In this document: positions 18,477-27,886 of the stretch, in pieces | How the letters are laid out: each line of letters opens with the position of its first letter | Position numbering within the stretch: the stretch's first letter is position 1 | From: Gimesia aquarii | Lineage (GTDB): Bacteria; Planctomycetota; Planctomycetia; Planctomycetales; Planctomycetaceae | Direction of reading: 5' to 3' | Assembly (NCBI RefSeq): GCF_007748175.1 | Contig: NZ_CP037422.1 | Coordinates: 3,230,020-3,294,019, forward strand | Length of the DNA: 64,000 nucleotides | Notes under the pieces: model-generated | Database searches by the model: none | What the model saw: only the letters and a program-made list of their open reading frames with translations | Told to the model about the DNA's origin: nothing | Position numbers and translations under genes: made by a program

Positions 18477-19073
18477 ATGAGAAAAACTGGTATCATATTC
18501 GTAATTTTGATGGGAATCTCCATGTTGTTCCTGTCAAAAACGCGGAATTCTGATCAGAACCGGTCTAAGAAAAGCTTGCGTGCTGCTCAGCTCACATTGC
18601 AACAGATTCCCGCACGCATCAAATCCCGTCCATCAGTGGCTCGCCCAGTCACATCAACCAAAACTGATACATCATCTGCTTTAGATGAGACAGTTCCATC
18701 TGCTTCTTTTCAAGGTTTATCAACAGACGAAATCCTTGCCAAACTCGTCGGTCAATGGGAACAAACAAAGAGCAATAGTAAGCGGATTCTCACAATCAAA
18801 GAAAATGGGGCTGCGACAATGGTGATTCAACCCCAGGGAATCTGGAAAACAATCCTGGGGAATCAAATTACCATTGATATCGAATGGAGCCTCAACGAGG
18901 GCACACTGACGTTACGCACTGTCGGCGGAAAACCGGAAAACAAGCTGGAATATATCAATCAAGTCTGGGGAGATAAATTTACCCGGAAAATTCATTCGAT
19001 TGAAGATAAAATGTTCACTCTTCGAGATGACGAAGGTGATGTCAGCCAGAAATGGGTCAGAACTTCATACTGA
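18477..19073 (+). CDS. Exported hypothetical protein
   Basis: A 198-residue protein of unknown function. Residues 1-21 ('MRKTGIIFVILMGISMLFLS') form a signal peptide or membrane anchor. A low-complexity linker rich in Lys, Arg, Ser and Thr runs to about residue 80. The C-terminal domain begins 'LAKLVGQWEQTKSNSKRILTI' and alternates beta strands to the end ('FTLRDDEGDVSQKWVRTSY'). The G-x-W start and repeated strands recall small planctomycete proteins with a lipocalin-like beta-barrel (DUF-type 'KLVGxW' domains). No catalytic residues can be named. The start codon has AGGA 8 nt upstream in 'aggacgtttggaATG'. It lies between dnaE and bioB, all co-directional, but the gaps over 100 nt suggest separate units. 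Confidence 0.65.
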   Translation: MRKTGIIFVILMGISMLFLSKTRNSDQNRSKKSLRAAQLTLQQIPARIKSRPSVARPVTSTKTDTSSALDETVPSASFQGLSTDEILAKLVGQWEQTKSNSKRILTIKENGAATMVIQPQGIWKTILGNQITIDIEWSLNEGTLTLRTVGGKPENKLEYINQVWGDKFTRKIHSIEDKMFTLRDDEGDVSQKWVRTSY

Positions 19074-19290
19074 GCCAATATAGACAATTCCCGTACACCG
19101 CTCCAATTCCAGCCGCCCGACTCACTTGTACTCTCTCCCATTTCGCCTATCATAGTGGCAATACGTGTCCTAAACACAGTATGCATTCTGATGTACCCAC
19201 TGGATATGTTAATATGGATTCAACTTCGTATCACTGAAAATCGTGTGGAACCACACGGCTGATAATAAATTGCTTCTCCTACTTCGAAAG

Positions 19291-20358
19291 ATGGCTTCGA
19301 TGAACGTTCAGGCTAATTCATCTCTTTCCCGCTGGCAGACTCTGGCTGACCAGGTTTTGTCCGGTTACCAGATTACCCGCTCCGAAGGTTTAGAAATATT
19401 AAATGCGTCTGATGACGAATTATTGGAAATGCTGGCAGCAACTTTTCGGATTCGAAAGCAATATTTTGGGAAACAGGTACAGCTCTATTACCTTAAAAAC
19501 GCCAAAAGTGGTCTCTGCCCCGAAGATTGTGGTTATTGTTCACAGGCGCGTGGCTCACAAGCAGAGATACCCAAGTACCGAATGCTGAACGAAGAAAAGT
19601 TAATGGATGGAGCCAAAGCCGCTGATGAAGCCAAAGCGGGAACTTATTGCATTGTTGCCAGTGGACGCGGCCCGACTGACAAAGAAGTAGAACACGTAGC
19701 TTCCGTCGTTGAGAAAATCAAGTCCACTTATGACTTGCGTATTTGCTGCTGTCTGGGGCTGTTAAACGAAGATCAGGCTCAACGTCTTCAGCAGGCAGGC
19801 GTGAATCGCATCAATCATAATCTCAACACCAGCCGCGACTATTATGACAAAATCTGTTCGACACATACCTATGAAGACCGTATACAAACACTGAAAGTCG
19901 CCCGTGATGCAGGTATGGAACTCTGTAGTGGACTCATTGTGGGAATGGGCGAAACTCCCGAAGATATCGTCGACACGACATTCGAACTGCGTAATCTGGA
20001 GCCTAAGTCAATTCCGGTGAATTTCCTGAACTCGATTGAAGGTACTTCACTCGAAGCAGTCGATGAACTTGATCCTCGCTATTGCCTGAAGGCGCTCTGT
20101 CTCTTCAGAATGGCCAACCCGGCCTCAGAAATTCGAATCGCCGGTGGTAGAGAAGTCAATCTGCGTTCTATGCAGGCCATGGGCTTATATGCAGCAAACT
20201 CGATGTTTGTGAGCGATTATCTTACAACGAAAGGCCAGTCTGCAGATGCGGACTATGAAATGATTGCCGACCTCGGTTTCGAAGTCATCATTTCTGGCCA
20301 TGAGGTGGAAGCCGGTAGCGAACCTCCCAAACTGGCTGCCCAAAGCGAATCCTGTTAA
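19291..20358 (+). CDS. bioB: Biotin synthase (radical SAM)
   Basis: BioB inserts sulfur into dethiobiotin, the last step of biotin synthesis, using a [4Fe-4S] radical-SAM cluster and an auxiliary [2Fe-2S] cluster. The radical-SAM motif is C76-P-E-D-C80-G-Y-C83, followed by 'SQARGS' (family: SQSxxN or SQSRxS). Other conserved blocks: 'YCIVASGRGPT', 'CCCLGLLNEDQAQRL', 'YNHNLNTS'-type 'INHNLNTSRDYYDKICSTHTYEDR', 'CSGLIVGMGE', 'PVNFLNSIEGT' and 'IRIAGGREVNLR' (auxiliary-cluster Arg). I start at ATG 19291; ATG 19300 and an upstream GTG at 19243 are also in frame. bioF lies 29 kb away, so the pathway is dispersed. The next gene is the hopene cyclase, about 200 nt downstream, with no obvious terminator between. 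Confidence 0.95.
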   Translation: MASMNVQANSSLSRWQTLADQVLSGYQITRSEGLEILNASDDELLEMLAATFRIRKQYFGKQVQLYYLKNAKSGLCPEDCGYCSQARGSQAEIPKYRMLNEEKLMDGAKAADEAKAGTYCIVASGRGPTDKEVEHVASVVEKIKSTYDLRICCCLGLLNEDQAQRLQQAGVNRINHNLNTSRDYYDKICSTHTYEDRIQTLKVARDAGMELCSGLIVGMGETPEDIVDTTFELRNLEPKSIPVNFLNSIEGTSLEAVDELDPRYCLKALCLFRMANPASEIRIAGGREVNLRSMQAMGLYAANSMFVSDYLTTKGQSADADYEMIADLGFEVIISGHEVEAGSEPPKLAAQSESC

Positions 20359-20554
20359 CTTAACAGGTCCAGGTAAAGTTCCCGTTTCTCTCTATTCTCA
20401 AACCCCTTATGAGGATTGAGGTTGTACGAAAACCAATACATCTCTAAGATCCTGGTTTCGAAATGGGGTGCGCACAGACTCTCAGCTCTTGCTGAAAAAC
20501 ACCCCAAATTCAGGGAATGGAATCCTTTGTAAATCAAGTCAGGGAGCACCTGAA

Positions 20555-22708
20555 ATGAATTCAGGCAGACTAAGAGCCAGCGACCTTACCGGTAGCACGG
20601 CGGACGGCCACCAAACGCCCACCTTCAAAATTTTTCCCAGTACGGAAGCCGCTCCGTTCGACCACCCAGAGAACCTGCTGAAAGGTATTGCGCGATCTCG
20701 CGACTATCTCCTTTCACTACAACATGACGATGGATATTGGGTCGGAGAATTGGAAGGTGACTCGATCCTGGAATCGGAATACATTCTACTCTTGGCGTTT
20801 CTGGGAAAACAAAACTCTGAGGATGCAATACAAGCGGCAAACCATTTGTTGGATACACAAATGCCTGAAGGCGGTTGGAACATGTATCCGGAAGGTCCCA
20901 TCGAAATCAGTGCTTCGGTCAAAGCTTATTTTGCACTCAAGCTGACGGGACATTCGCCAGAAGCAGATTATATGCAACGTGCCTGCAGCGCGATTCTTGC
21001 AGCAGGAGGAGTCGAAGCCGTCAATAGTTTTACCCGCTATTATCTCGCTTTGCTGGGAGTGATTCCCTATGCAGCATGCCCGGCAGTCCCACCAGAACTG
21101 ATGCTGATTCCACGTTGGATGCCTTTTAATATTTTTGAGATGTCGGCCTGGTCACGCACGATTCTGGTCCCGCTTAGTATTCTATGGGCTTATCGTCCTT
21201 CGATTTCACTCCCACCAGAGCAGGGGATTTCCGAGTTGTTTACAGGCGATCCTGCAGCGTACCCCAAGTTCATGCCGAAATCGGAAGCCCTCGATTCGCT
21301 CAAAAAAAAAACCTGGATCAACTGGCATCGGGTATTCCAGTTCGTCGATCAGGGAATCAAAGTTATAGAAAAATGGGGAATCAAACCGCTTCGCAACAAA
21401 GCCGTCAACAAAGCCCATCAATGGATGAAGGCCCGCTTCGAATTGAGCGATGGACTGGGCGCGATTTTTCCGCCTATCATCTGGACTGTGATTGCGTTGA
21501 AATGCCTGGGAGAAGAAGAGACCAGTCCTGATATCCAGCGCGCATTACGGGAGTTGAAAAAACTACAGATTCGCGAGGGAGATCGCATCCGCCTGCAACC
21601 CTGCAAGTCTCCCGTCTGGGATACTGCTCTGAGTACCATCGCTTTGCGGGAAGCGGGAGTTTCTAATCGACATCCAGCAATTCGAAAATGTGTTACATGG
21701 TTGCTTTCCCAGGAAGCAAAACAACCGGGAGACTGGATTAACTCCAGCCAATCAAAAACTCCCGGTGGTTGGTATTTTGAATTTAATAATGAGTTTTACC
21801 CCGATGTGGATGATACAGCCATGGTCATCATGGCACTCCGCCGTTGTATGCCTAAAACTTTAAAGAATGATCGTTGGCTGACCGACTTTCTGGTAACACC
21901 GGAATGGAATCCCTACGACGAAAATCTGAACACCGAAGCCATCATTACCGGGCGAAGTGAATCCCGGGAGCAAGCCTACGCTGATCTGGATCTATTACAA
22001 CCGATGATCGGCGCCATCCAACGTGGGATTCACTGGATTTTAGGCATGCAAAATAAAGATGGAGGCTGGGGTGCTTTTGATCGCGATAATAATCGGGAAT
22101 TGTTCACACAGGTTCCTTTCGCTGACCATAATGCAATGGTCGATCCCAGTACCGCCGATCTAACGGCGCGTGTTCTGGAAGCCTTTGCTGATGTCCAACT
22201 ACCTAGCGGACACCCTGCTTCCCAAAGTGCAGTTGAATATGTATGGAGCGAACAGGAAGAGGACCATTGCTGGTATGGCCGCTGGGGTGTCAATTATTTA
22301 TATGGAACCTGGCAAGCCATTACAGGATTAACTCAAATAGGAATTCCTGAAGATGATCCTCGCATCGTCCGTGCCGCGGGATGGATCAAATCAAAACAGC
22401 AACCATCGGGTGGCTGGGGTGAAACAGCAGACAGCTATGCAGATCCTTCCTTACGCGGGCAGGGAACTGTCACACCTTCACAGACTGCCTGGGCTTTAAT
22501 GGGATTAATGGCAGCCGGTGAAATTGATTCCGCGGCGGTAAGACGTGGTATCCACTTTTTAATCGAAGCGCAAAATGAAGATGGAAACTGGGACGAAGAA
22601 CCATTTACTGGAACCGGTTTTCCCAAAGTGTTCTATCTCAAGTATCACCTCTACCGTACTTACTTTCCTTTGATGGCGCTGGCTCGATTCGAGCGTTTAC
22701 GACGCTGA
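20555..22708 (+). CDS. shc: Squalene-hopene cyclase
   Basis: Cyclises squalene to hopene/diplopterol, the first step of hopanoid synthesis, at the membrane face. The catalytic acid motif is D417-V-D-D420-T-A. Several QW repeats that stiffen the alpha-barrels are visible: 'QHDDGYWVGELEGD', 'QMPEGGWNMYP', 'QNKDGGWGAFD', 'QQPSGGWGE' and 'QNEDGNWDEEPFTGTGFP'; the last two with 'FYLKYHLYRTYFPLMAL' form the typical C-terminus. The 717-residue length is normal (630-720) with a slightly long N-terminus. I start at ATG 20555 because AGGGAG lies 8 nt upstream; an upstream in-frame ATG would add 29 residues. Hopanoids are known in planctomycetes. No other hopanoid genes (hpn) adjoin it. Confidence 0.95.
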   Translation: MNSGRLRASDLTGSTADGHQTPTFKIFPSTEAAPFDHPENLLKGIARSRDYLLSLQHDDGYWVGELEGDSILESEYILLLAFLGKQNSEDAIQAANHLLDTQMPEGGWNMYPEGPIEISASVKAYFALKLTGHSPEADYMQRACSAILAAGGVEAVNSFTRYYLALLGVIPYAACPAVPPELMLIPRWMPFNIFEMSAWSRTILVPLSILWAYRPSISLPPEQGISELFTGDPAAYPKFMPKSEALDSLKKKTWINWHRVFQFVDQGIKVIEKWGIKPLRNKAVNKAHQWMKARFELSDGLGAIFPPIIWTVIALKCLGEEETSPDIQRALRELKKLQIREGDRIRLQPCKSPVWDTALSTIALREAGVSNRHPAIRKCVTWLLSQEAKQPGDWINSSQSKTPGGWYFEFNNEFYPDVDDTAMVIMALRRCMPKTLKNDRWLTDFLVTPEWNPYDENLNTEAIITGRSESREQAYADLDLLQPMIGAIQRGIHWILGMQNKDGGWGAFDRDNNRELFTQVPFADHNAMVDPSTADLTARVLEAFADVQLPSGHPASQSAVEYVWSEQEEDHCWYGRWGVNYLYGTWQAITGLTQIGIPEDDPRIVRAAGWIKSKQQPSGGWGETADSYADPSLRGQGTVTPSQTAWALMGLMAAGEIDSAAVRRGIHFLIEAQNEDGNWDEEPFTGTGFPKVFYLKYHLYRTYFPLMALARFERLRR

Positions 22709-23029
22709 TTTCTCTCTACAGTCTCTGCCTTTTTTTAGTAGTGTTTTTTCTTATGCACAGAACGTCACGTTCGTTTAAAAAACGAAACATTCACAAATTT
22801 TTAATAAAAAAACACCCTATAAAAAAGGGTTAAAAGGCAACTTACTACACACAACCGCACTACGAAAAAAATATTTTTAGTTTTTTTTAAACTAAGTTTA
22901 TTCCGTTCTTGTTTCCTCTTCATGACAGGTGTAATTTCTGGCCTGCTCAAACTTACTCTTGATTCTAAAGAGTAGCTGTAAACTTTTTCGCAGGCACCCT
23001 CTAAACCCATAGTTTCACTGGAGTCTTAA
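22709..23029. other. AT-rich intergenic region before the DUF1559 gene
   Basis: Very AT-rich with long A and T runs. TTCGTTT-AAA-AAACGAA (22770-22786) is a perfect 7-bp inverted repeat, and ACCCT/AGGGT flank an A-rich loop near 22813-22830. No T run follows either on the plus strand, so I do not call a terminator of the cyclase gene. It probably holds the promoter of the DUF1559 gene. Confidence 0.4.
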
Positions 23030-24001
23030 ATGAAGAGATGTACTGGAACCTCTAAGCGCGGGTTCACGCTAATCGAACTACTTGTTGTGATTGCAATCAT
23101 TGCGATTCTGATTGCATTACTTCTCCCGGCAGTGCAGCAGGCTAGAGAAGCAGCCCGCCGTTCTACCTGTAAAAACAATTTGAAACAAATCGGACTGGCA
23201 ATTCACAACTATGCCGAAACGCATCGTGTATTTCCTTTGGGTTATGTAAGAAACGCTTCTGCTACTGAAGATTTTAGCTGGGCTTGGTCTACCTTTCTCT
23301 TACCATTCATGGATCAGGCATCATTGTACAACGCGATCTCACCAAATGGCCAAGCTCAACTGCCACTAGCGACTGACACTTTAGGTGGAGTAGTCAACGC
23401 ATTACAGACGTCAATTCCAGTATATCGTTGCCCTTCGTCTGTCGCACCTGCGATCAATACGGAAAGAACAGACAATGTACCCGCTGGCTATGGTACAACA
23501 AATTATCCTGGAGTTTCCGGCCATACTTCAAGCATTGCTCCTAACACAACTTATACAAACAAAGGAACATTCTACCAACGTAGTGCTCTTCGTTTCCGTG
23601 ATTTCACAGATGGTGCTTCGAATACTATGCTGGTCGGTGAACGTGCATTTCGAAATAGTGCACCAGCAACTCAACAACCTGCCGCTGCCATCTGGGCAGG
23701 AGGTCGTTATAATCGAATTGGTCCTAGTGGGATCATTTCCCCTTTAAGTGACCTAAAAGAGGATGCAACTGGTGATGTCTCAGACTCTACACGCATCAAC
23801 CAACAAAATGCTGCTGCTCATCGTGGTTTTGGTAGCCAGCACGTTGGTGGTTGTCACTTCCTATTGGGAGACGGTACTGTTCGCTTCATAAGTGAAAATA
23901 TTGACGCTAGTGACTTTGACACAGCAGTAGGAGCGATTTCCCTAGGAACCTATCAGAGACTAGCCATTGTTAATGATGGTCAAACTCTAGGTGAATTCTA
24001 A
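23030..24001 (+). CDS. DUF1559 protein with prepilin-type N-terminus
   Basis: A member of the planctomycete DUF1559 (SBP_bac_10) family, of unknown function, present in dozens to hundreds of copies per genome. The N-terminus '[36 protein letters not shown]' (residues 8-43) is a type II/IV pseudopilin signal: prepilin peptidase should cut before Phe, and the hydrophobic helix would anchor or polymerise the protein. '[15 protein letters not shown]' follows, as in the family. The C-terminal H-x9-DG-like box is '[21 protein letters not shown]'. 323 residues is typical. The start ATG has GGAG 7 nt upstream. A strong terminator follows at 24061, and the AT-rich gap before suggests its own promoter, so it is monocistronic. 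Possible roles are pseudopilus-like surface fibres (inference). Confidence 0.92.
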   Translation: MKRCTGTSKRGFTLIELLVVIAIIAILIALLLPAVQQAREAARRSTCKNNLKQIGLAIHNYAETHRVFPLGYVRNASATEDFSWAWSTFLLPFMDQASLYNAISPNGQAQLPLATDTLGGVVNALQTSIPVYRCPSSVAPAINTERTDNVPAGYGTTNYPGVSGHTSSIAPNTTYTNKGTFYQRSALRFRDFTDGASNTMLVGERAFRNSAPATQQPAAAIWAGGRYNRIGPSGIISPLSDLKEDATGDVSDSTRINQQNAAAHRGFGSQHVGGCHFLLGDGTVRFISENIDASDFDTAVGAISLGTYQRLAIVNDGQTLGEF

Positions 24002-24373
24002 TTAAGTACCTTACTTGAACTTTGTTCCTGCTAATATTTAGTATCTGAACAAAAATCACAAACAGGCAGAATCTCAACACGCAACCCGTTGAGATTTCTG
24101 CCTGTTTTGTTTTGATCTTAGCGTGAAATACAAGCTGTCAGTGTAATCCAAATCCCTCCCGATAAAACTCTTCTTGCACACATCAAGGATATCAGATATG
24201 GTTCCCTGTTGGCTCACACTCATGATCTACAGCAAGCGTCCTTAAAATTGAGTCAAAATGAATTCTTCAGTGCCTTTGGATTAGATTTGATTACTATCCT
24301 TACACTGAAGAATACTGATTTCAATGTACGCGAATGAATTTCGCCGATTGAACGTTCCCATGGAAGGGCGCAT
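24002..24373. other. Intergenic region between the DUF1559 and TPR/peptidase genes
   Basis: Contains the DUF1559 terminator (24061-24113). The rest shows no gene; the last 60 nt leads into the GGAAGG site of the next gene. Confidence 0.4.
24061..24113 (+). terminator. Intrinsic terminator of the DUF1559 gene
   Basis: AACAGGCAGA-ATCTCAAC pairs with GTTGAGAT-TTCTGCCTGTT across a short loop, with one bulged base, and is followed by TTGTTTT. A stem of about 17 bp. Confidence 0.85.
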
Positions 24374-26983
24374 ATGCAAAGAGTGCAGAGTTTACGATTC
24401 TGGATTGATTACACCATTCCACTTCTGCACCAGCTTTCTACTTACAAACTCCGCTCCCTCTGTCAGCTTCTGTTATCGCTTTGTTTGATCGTCACTTACA
24501 CTACAATCCCTGAATCATCATACGCCTCAGAGATTGAGAGTTGCGAACAATTATTACTTTCCGGCCAATATGAAAAATGCATCGCAACCGCCGAAACTGC
24601 CATCAATCAAAAAACATACGGCTCCGAATGGCCTGCACTCAAAGCACAAGCTGAGCTAGCCGTTGGACAATACGTTGAAGCCAGACAAACAATCGGTGCC
24701 GGCCTCAAACGCTATTCCTGGAGCCTGCCACTCAGATTGTTGGCTTATAAAATCTATCTGTTGAATAATCAACGCGATGAAGCCTTCGTGTTCTTAAACA
24801 GCATTCATGAACTCGCCAACCGTTCTGCCTGGCGTTATACCGACGCCGATAGCCTGGTCGCATTGGGACAAGCTTCATTATTAAAACATTTTGATCCGGG
24901 AGAAGTGCTTGAATCATTTTACGATCGTGCGATCAAAGAATATCCGACTCATCGAAATGCGTATCTGGCCATTGGGAGCCTGGCATTAGCTAAGAACGAC
25001 TTTGTTTTGGCACAAGAAACATTTCAAACGGCATTGAAACACATTCCCAATGATGCCGACCTTCTATTTGGTCTGGCGATGTCAATGCAACGTTCGAATC
25101 CGGAACGTTCACAAAAACTACTCATTCAGGTACTCAACTCAAACCCCAAGCATATCCCCACACAGCTACATCAAGTTTCCCAGTTGATTCACTCCGAACA
25201 ATACGATGACGCTAAAAAGCAACTGGATCAAATTTTGTTAATCAACCGACATCTGGCAGAGGCCTGGTCCTACCTGGCAGTCATCGCTCATCTGGAAAAT
25301 CAACCTGATGCTGAAACCGCTTATTACTGGCAGGCATTAAGTCATCACGATCAAAATCCCGAAGTCGACTATCTCATTGGAAAAAAGCTATCTGAACACT
25401 ATCGGTTTCAAGAAGGAGCCGCATATCAACAGCAGGCTCTAGAGAAGGATTCGAATTTCCTTCCCGCTCGGATTCAATTAGCACAGGATGAACTTCGTTT
25501 GGGACGCGAAGTCAGCGGCTGGGAGCACGCACTGCAAGCCCATCATCAAGATGGGTACGATACAACGACGTTCAACCTGCTGGAACTGAAAGACCAATTG
25601 GCAAAATTCAAAACGCTGGAAGATGATTATTTTGTCATCCGTATGGAATCGAAAGAAGCAGACGTCTACGGCCAGGAGGTCATCAAACTCTTACACGAAG
25701 CGCGAGAAGTACTCTGCCAAAAATATGATTTCAAACTCAAAGATAAAATCACTGTCGAAATCTTTCCCGATCCCGACGATTTTGCCGTACGTACATTTGG
25801 AATGCCTGCCGTCTCCGGCTATCTGGGTGTCTGCTTCGGAAAAGTGATCACGGCGAACAGCCCTGCGTCTCAATCAGAGAACCCCACCAACTGGCAGTCT
25901 GTCTTATGGCATGAATTCTGTCACGTTGTTACATTAGAACTTACAAAAAACAAAATGCCACGTTGGATCAGTGAAGGCATTTCTGTTTATGAAGAACGGC
26001 AAAAAAATCCCCGTTGGGGTGAGACTATGATTCCTGAATACCGGGAGATGATTCTGAAAGGGGAAGCCACACCGATTAGTGAATTAAGCAGTGCGTTTCT
26101 TAATCCCAAAAGCGGCATGCACATTCAATTCGCATATTATCAATCTTCGATTGTCGTTGAATATCTGATCGAACAGTTCGGGTTTGAAGCTTTAAAACAA
26201 ATTTTAAATGATCTACGTGTTGGAATTCCCATTAATGTCGCCATTGAACGACGTACAAAGACTCTGGGAGAGCTGGAACAGGAATTCGCGATCTACATAA
26301 ACGAGAAGGCCCGGAATTTTGGGCCTTCTATCGATTGGTCAGAACAGAATTTGACCGCTCTGATGAGTGATGATACACAGCGATTTGAGGAATGGATTCG
26401 AGAACACCCCCATCACTTCAAAGGCCTCATGGCATATGCTCAGGTTCTTGAAGAAGAGAACCGGCTCAAAGAACTTGAAGTGGTATTGAAGAAACTGATT
26501 CAACTCTATCCTCACTATACAGGATCAGATAATGCCAGTGAGAAATTAGCAAACCTCTTTAGACAACAAAAGCGTTTTGATCAGGAACAGAAAATACTTG
26601 AGCAATACGCGGAAATTGATCCCAATGCCCTGAATGTCTTTCATCGACTCACTGAACTCTATCAGAAGTCACAAAACTGGCCCGCAGTTTACAAAACGGC
26701 CCAACAGGCACACGCAATTAACCCACTCTACCAAGAAACTCAACAGGCACTTGCTAAAGCCTGTATCGAACTGAAACGACAGCAGGAAGCAATCAACGCT
26801 TATCGCGCCATTTTGGTGCTGAATCCGCACAATAAAGCAGAAGCTCATTATCAACTTGCCCGTTTACTGAAACAAAATGATTTCCAACTGGCAAAACGAC
26901 ACACACTCATTGCGCTCGAAGAGGCGCCTCGTTTCCGAGAGGCGCATCAACTATTACTCGAACTGACAACAAACAAACCTTAA
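24374..26983 (+). CDS. Exported TPR protein with peptidase MA-like (gluzincin) domain
   Basis: An 869-residue protein with a long N-terminal hydrophobic segment ('LLLSLCLIVTYTTIPESSYA', about residues 30-50) acting as a signal. Several tetratricopeptide repeats follow (about 55-400; e.g. 'AYLAIGSLALAKNDFVLAQETFQTALKHIP'). A peptidase-MA-type metalloprotease domain sits in the middle: the zinc motif H513-E-F-C-H517 with E534 in 'WISEGISVYEE' as the likely third ligand. More TPRs close the protein (about 640-860). The architecture suggests an envelope protease or scaffold that recruits partners through TPRs. GGAAGG lies 6 nt before the ATG. It is 54 nt from the DUF4159 gene in the same direction, so it may be the first gene of the MoxR block, though a separate promoter is possible. 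The substrate is unknown. Confidence 0.8.
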   Translation: MQRVQSLRFWIDYTIPLLHQLSTYKLRSLCQLLLSLCLIVTYTTIPESSYASEIESCEQLLLSGQYEKCIATAETAINQKTYGSEWPALKAQAELAVGQYVEARQTIGAGLKRYSWSLPLRLLAYKIYLLNNQRDEAFVFLNSIHELANRSAWRYTDADSLVALGQASLLKHFDPGEVLESFYDRAIKEYPTHRNAYLAIGSLALAKNDFVLAQETFQTALKHIPNDADLLFGLAMSMQRSNPERSQKLLIQVLNSNPKHIPTQLHQVSQLIHSEQYDDAKKQLDQILLINRHLAEAWSYLAVIAHLENQPDAETAYYWQALSHHDQNPEVDYLIGKKLSEHYRFQEGAAYQQQALEKDSNFLPARIQLAQDELRLGREVSGWEHALQAHHQDGYDTTTFNLLELKDQLAKFKTLEDDYFVIRMESKEADVYGQEVIKLLHEAREVLCQKYDFKLKDKITVEIFPDPDDFAVRTFGMPAVSGYLGVCFGKVITANSPASQSENPTNWQSVLWHEFCHVVTLELTKNKMPRWISEGISVYEERQKNPRWGETMIPEYREMILKGEATPISELSSAFLNPKSGMHIQFAYYQSSIVVEYLIEQFGFEALKQILNDLRVGIPINVAIERRTKTLGELEQEFAIYINEKARNFGPSIDWSEQNLTALMSDDTQRFEEWIREHPHHFKGLMAYAQVLEEENRLKELEVVLKKLIQLYPHYTGSDNASEKLANLFRQQKRFDQEQKILEQYAEIDPNALNVFHRLTELYQKSQNWPAVYKTAQQAHAINPLYQETQQALAKACIELKRQQEAINAYRAILVLNPHNKAEAHYQLARLLKQNDFQLAKRHTLIALEEAPRFREAHQLLLELTTNKP

Positions 26984-27017
26984 AACCATGAAAACAGGTT
27001 TTGATATGGACTAATCA

Positions 27018-27033
27018 GGCTCAAGGAGGAGCC
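27018..27033 (+). promoter_or_regulatory. Hairpin presenting the ribosome binding site of the DUF4159 gene
   Basis: GGCTC (27018-27022) pairs with GAGCC (27029-27033), leaving AAGGAG in a six-base loop. That loop is the Shine-Dalgarno sequence for the ATG at 27038. It may tune translation or be chance. Confidence 0.35.
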
Positions 27034-27037
27034 GACC

Positions 27038-27844
27038 ATGAGAACGAGTTTGATTTCATCAGCAGTGATCTGCGTGTCATTGATCGTGGTTACGATCAGC
27101 ATTGGGCAATACAGTCCGTCGATTCCCTCGGACCGAGGTGGAGTTCCGGACTGGAAAAATGACTCGGAATTCAAACATGATGTCTTCACATTTGTCCGAA
27201 TCAGATACAACTCACATCAAGGCTGGCGACGCTGGGCCACCGATTACCCCGATAGTGATCTCAATTTCTCTTATCGTTTGCAGCAACTCACTTCCATGAA
27301 AGTCGATCCGCAAGGACGCATTCTGGAACTGAGCGATGAAGAACTATTTGATTACCCTTTCATCTATATGATTGAGCCCGGCTCTCTGGAATTCACGGAA
27401 GAAGAAGTGACCGCCCTCAGACGCTATTTAACCAACGGCGGATTCATGATGGTCGACGACTTCTGGGGTGAAGCGGAATGGGATAACTTCGCTTTGGAAA
27501 TGAAACGTGTTTTTCCAGAACGAGAACTGGTAGATATTCCGCTGGAGCATCCGATTTTTCACTGCGTCTATGATCTTAAAGAAAAGCCACAAGTTCCCAG
27601 TATTGGTGTCGCACAGTGGGGACGTTCCGAGGGAATCACCTGGGAACGGGAAGACGCAAAAGAAGTTCATTATCGCGGCTTATTCGACGACCAAGGTCGT
27701 CTGATGACCGTTGTTTGTCACAATACTGACCTGGGTGATGGCTGGGAAAGAGAAGGGGAGGACAAATGGTATTTTCAAGAGTTTTCGGAAAAGAAAGCCT
27801 ACCCCCTGGGAATTAATATCGTCTTTTATGCAATGACACATTGA
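27038..27844 (+). CDS. DUF4159 domain protein, exported
   Basis: A 268-residue protein starting with a signal peptide or anchor ('SLISSAVICVSLIVVTISIGQ'). 'FVRIRYNSHQGWRRWATDYPDSDLNFSYRLQQLTSMKVDP' matches the start of DUF4159, and 'YMIEPGSLEFTEEEVTALRRYLTNGGFMMVDDFWGE' resembles the ThuA/glutamine-amidotransferase-like core seen in DUF4159, with a Gly-Gly-Phe turn but no nucleophile Cys. 'ELVDIPLEHPIFHCVYDLKEKPQVP' is a further family block. DUF4159 proteins are regularly found beside MoxR, DUF58 and BatA genes, which is the case here. The ribosome binding site AAGGAGG is very strong and lies in a small hairpin loop. It opens the seven-gene block, 42 nt before moxR. The molecular role is unknown. 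Confidence 0.85.
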   Translation: MRTSLISSAVICVSLIVVTISIGQYSPSIPSDRGGVPDWKNDSEFKHDVFTFVRIRYNSHQGWRRWATDYPDSDLNFSYRLQQLTSMKVDPQGRILELSDEELFDYPFIYMIEPGSLEFTEEEVTALRRYLTNGGFMMVDDFWGEAEWDNFALEMKRVFPERELVDIPLEHPIFHCVYDLKEKPQVPSIGVAQWGRSEGITWEREDAKEVHYRGLFDDQGRLMTVVCHNTDLGDGWEREGEDKWYFQEFSEKKAYPLGINIVFYAMTH

Positions 27845-27886
27845 ATGCAGCGCACGTCATTTTATCGTTTTTTCAGGAGCTGAATC

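Noticed and set aside
22801-23010. A 69-residue minus-strand frame before the DUF1559 gene
   Set aside because: AT-rich, no start site and poly-A/T-coded residues; spacer DNA.
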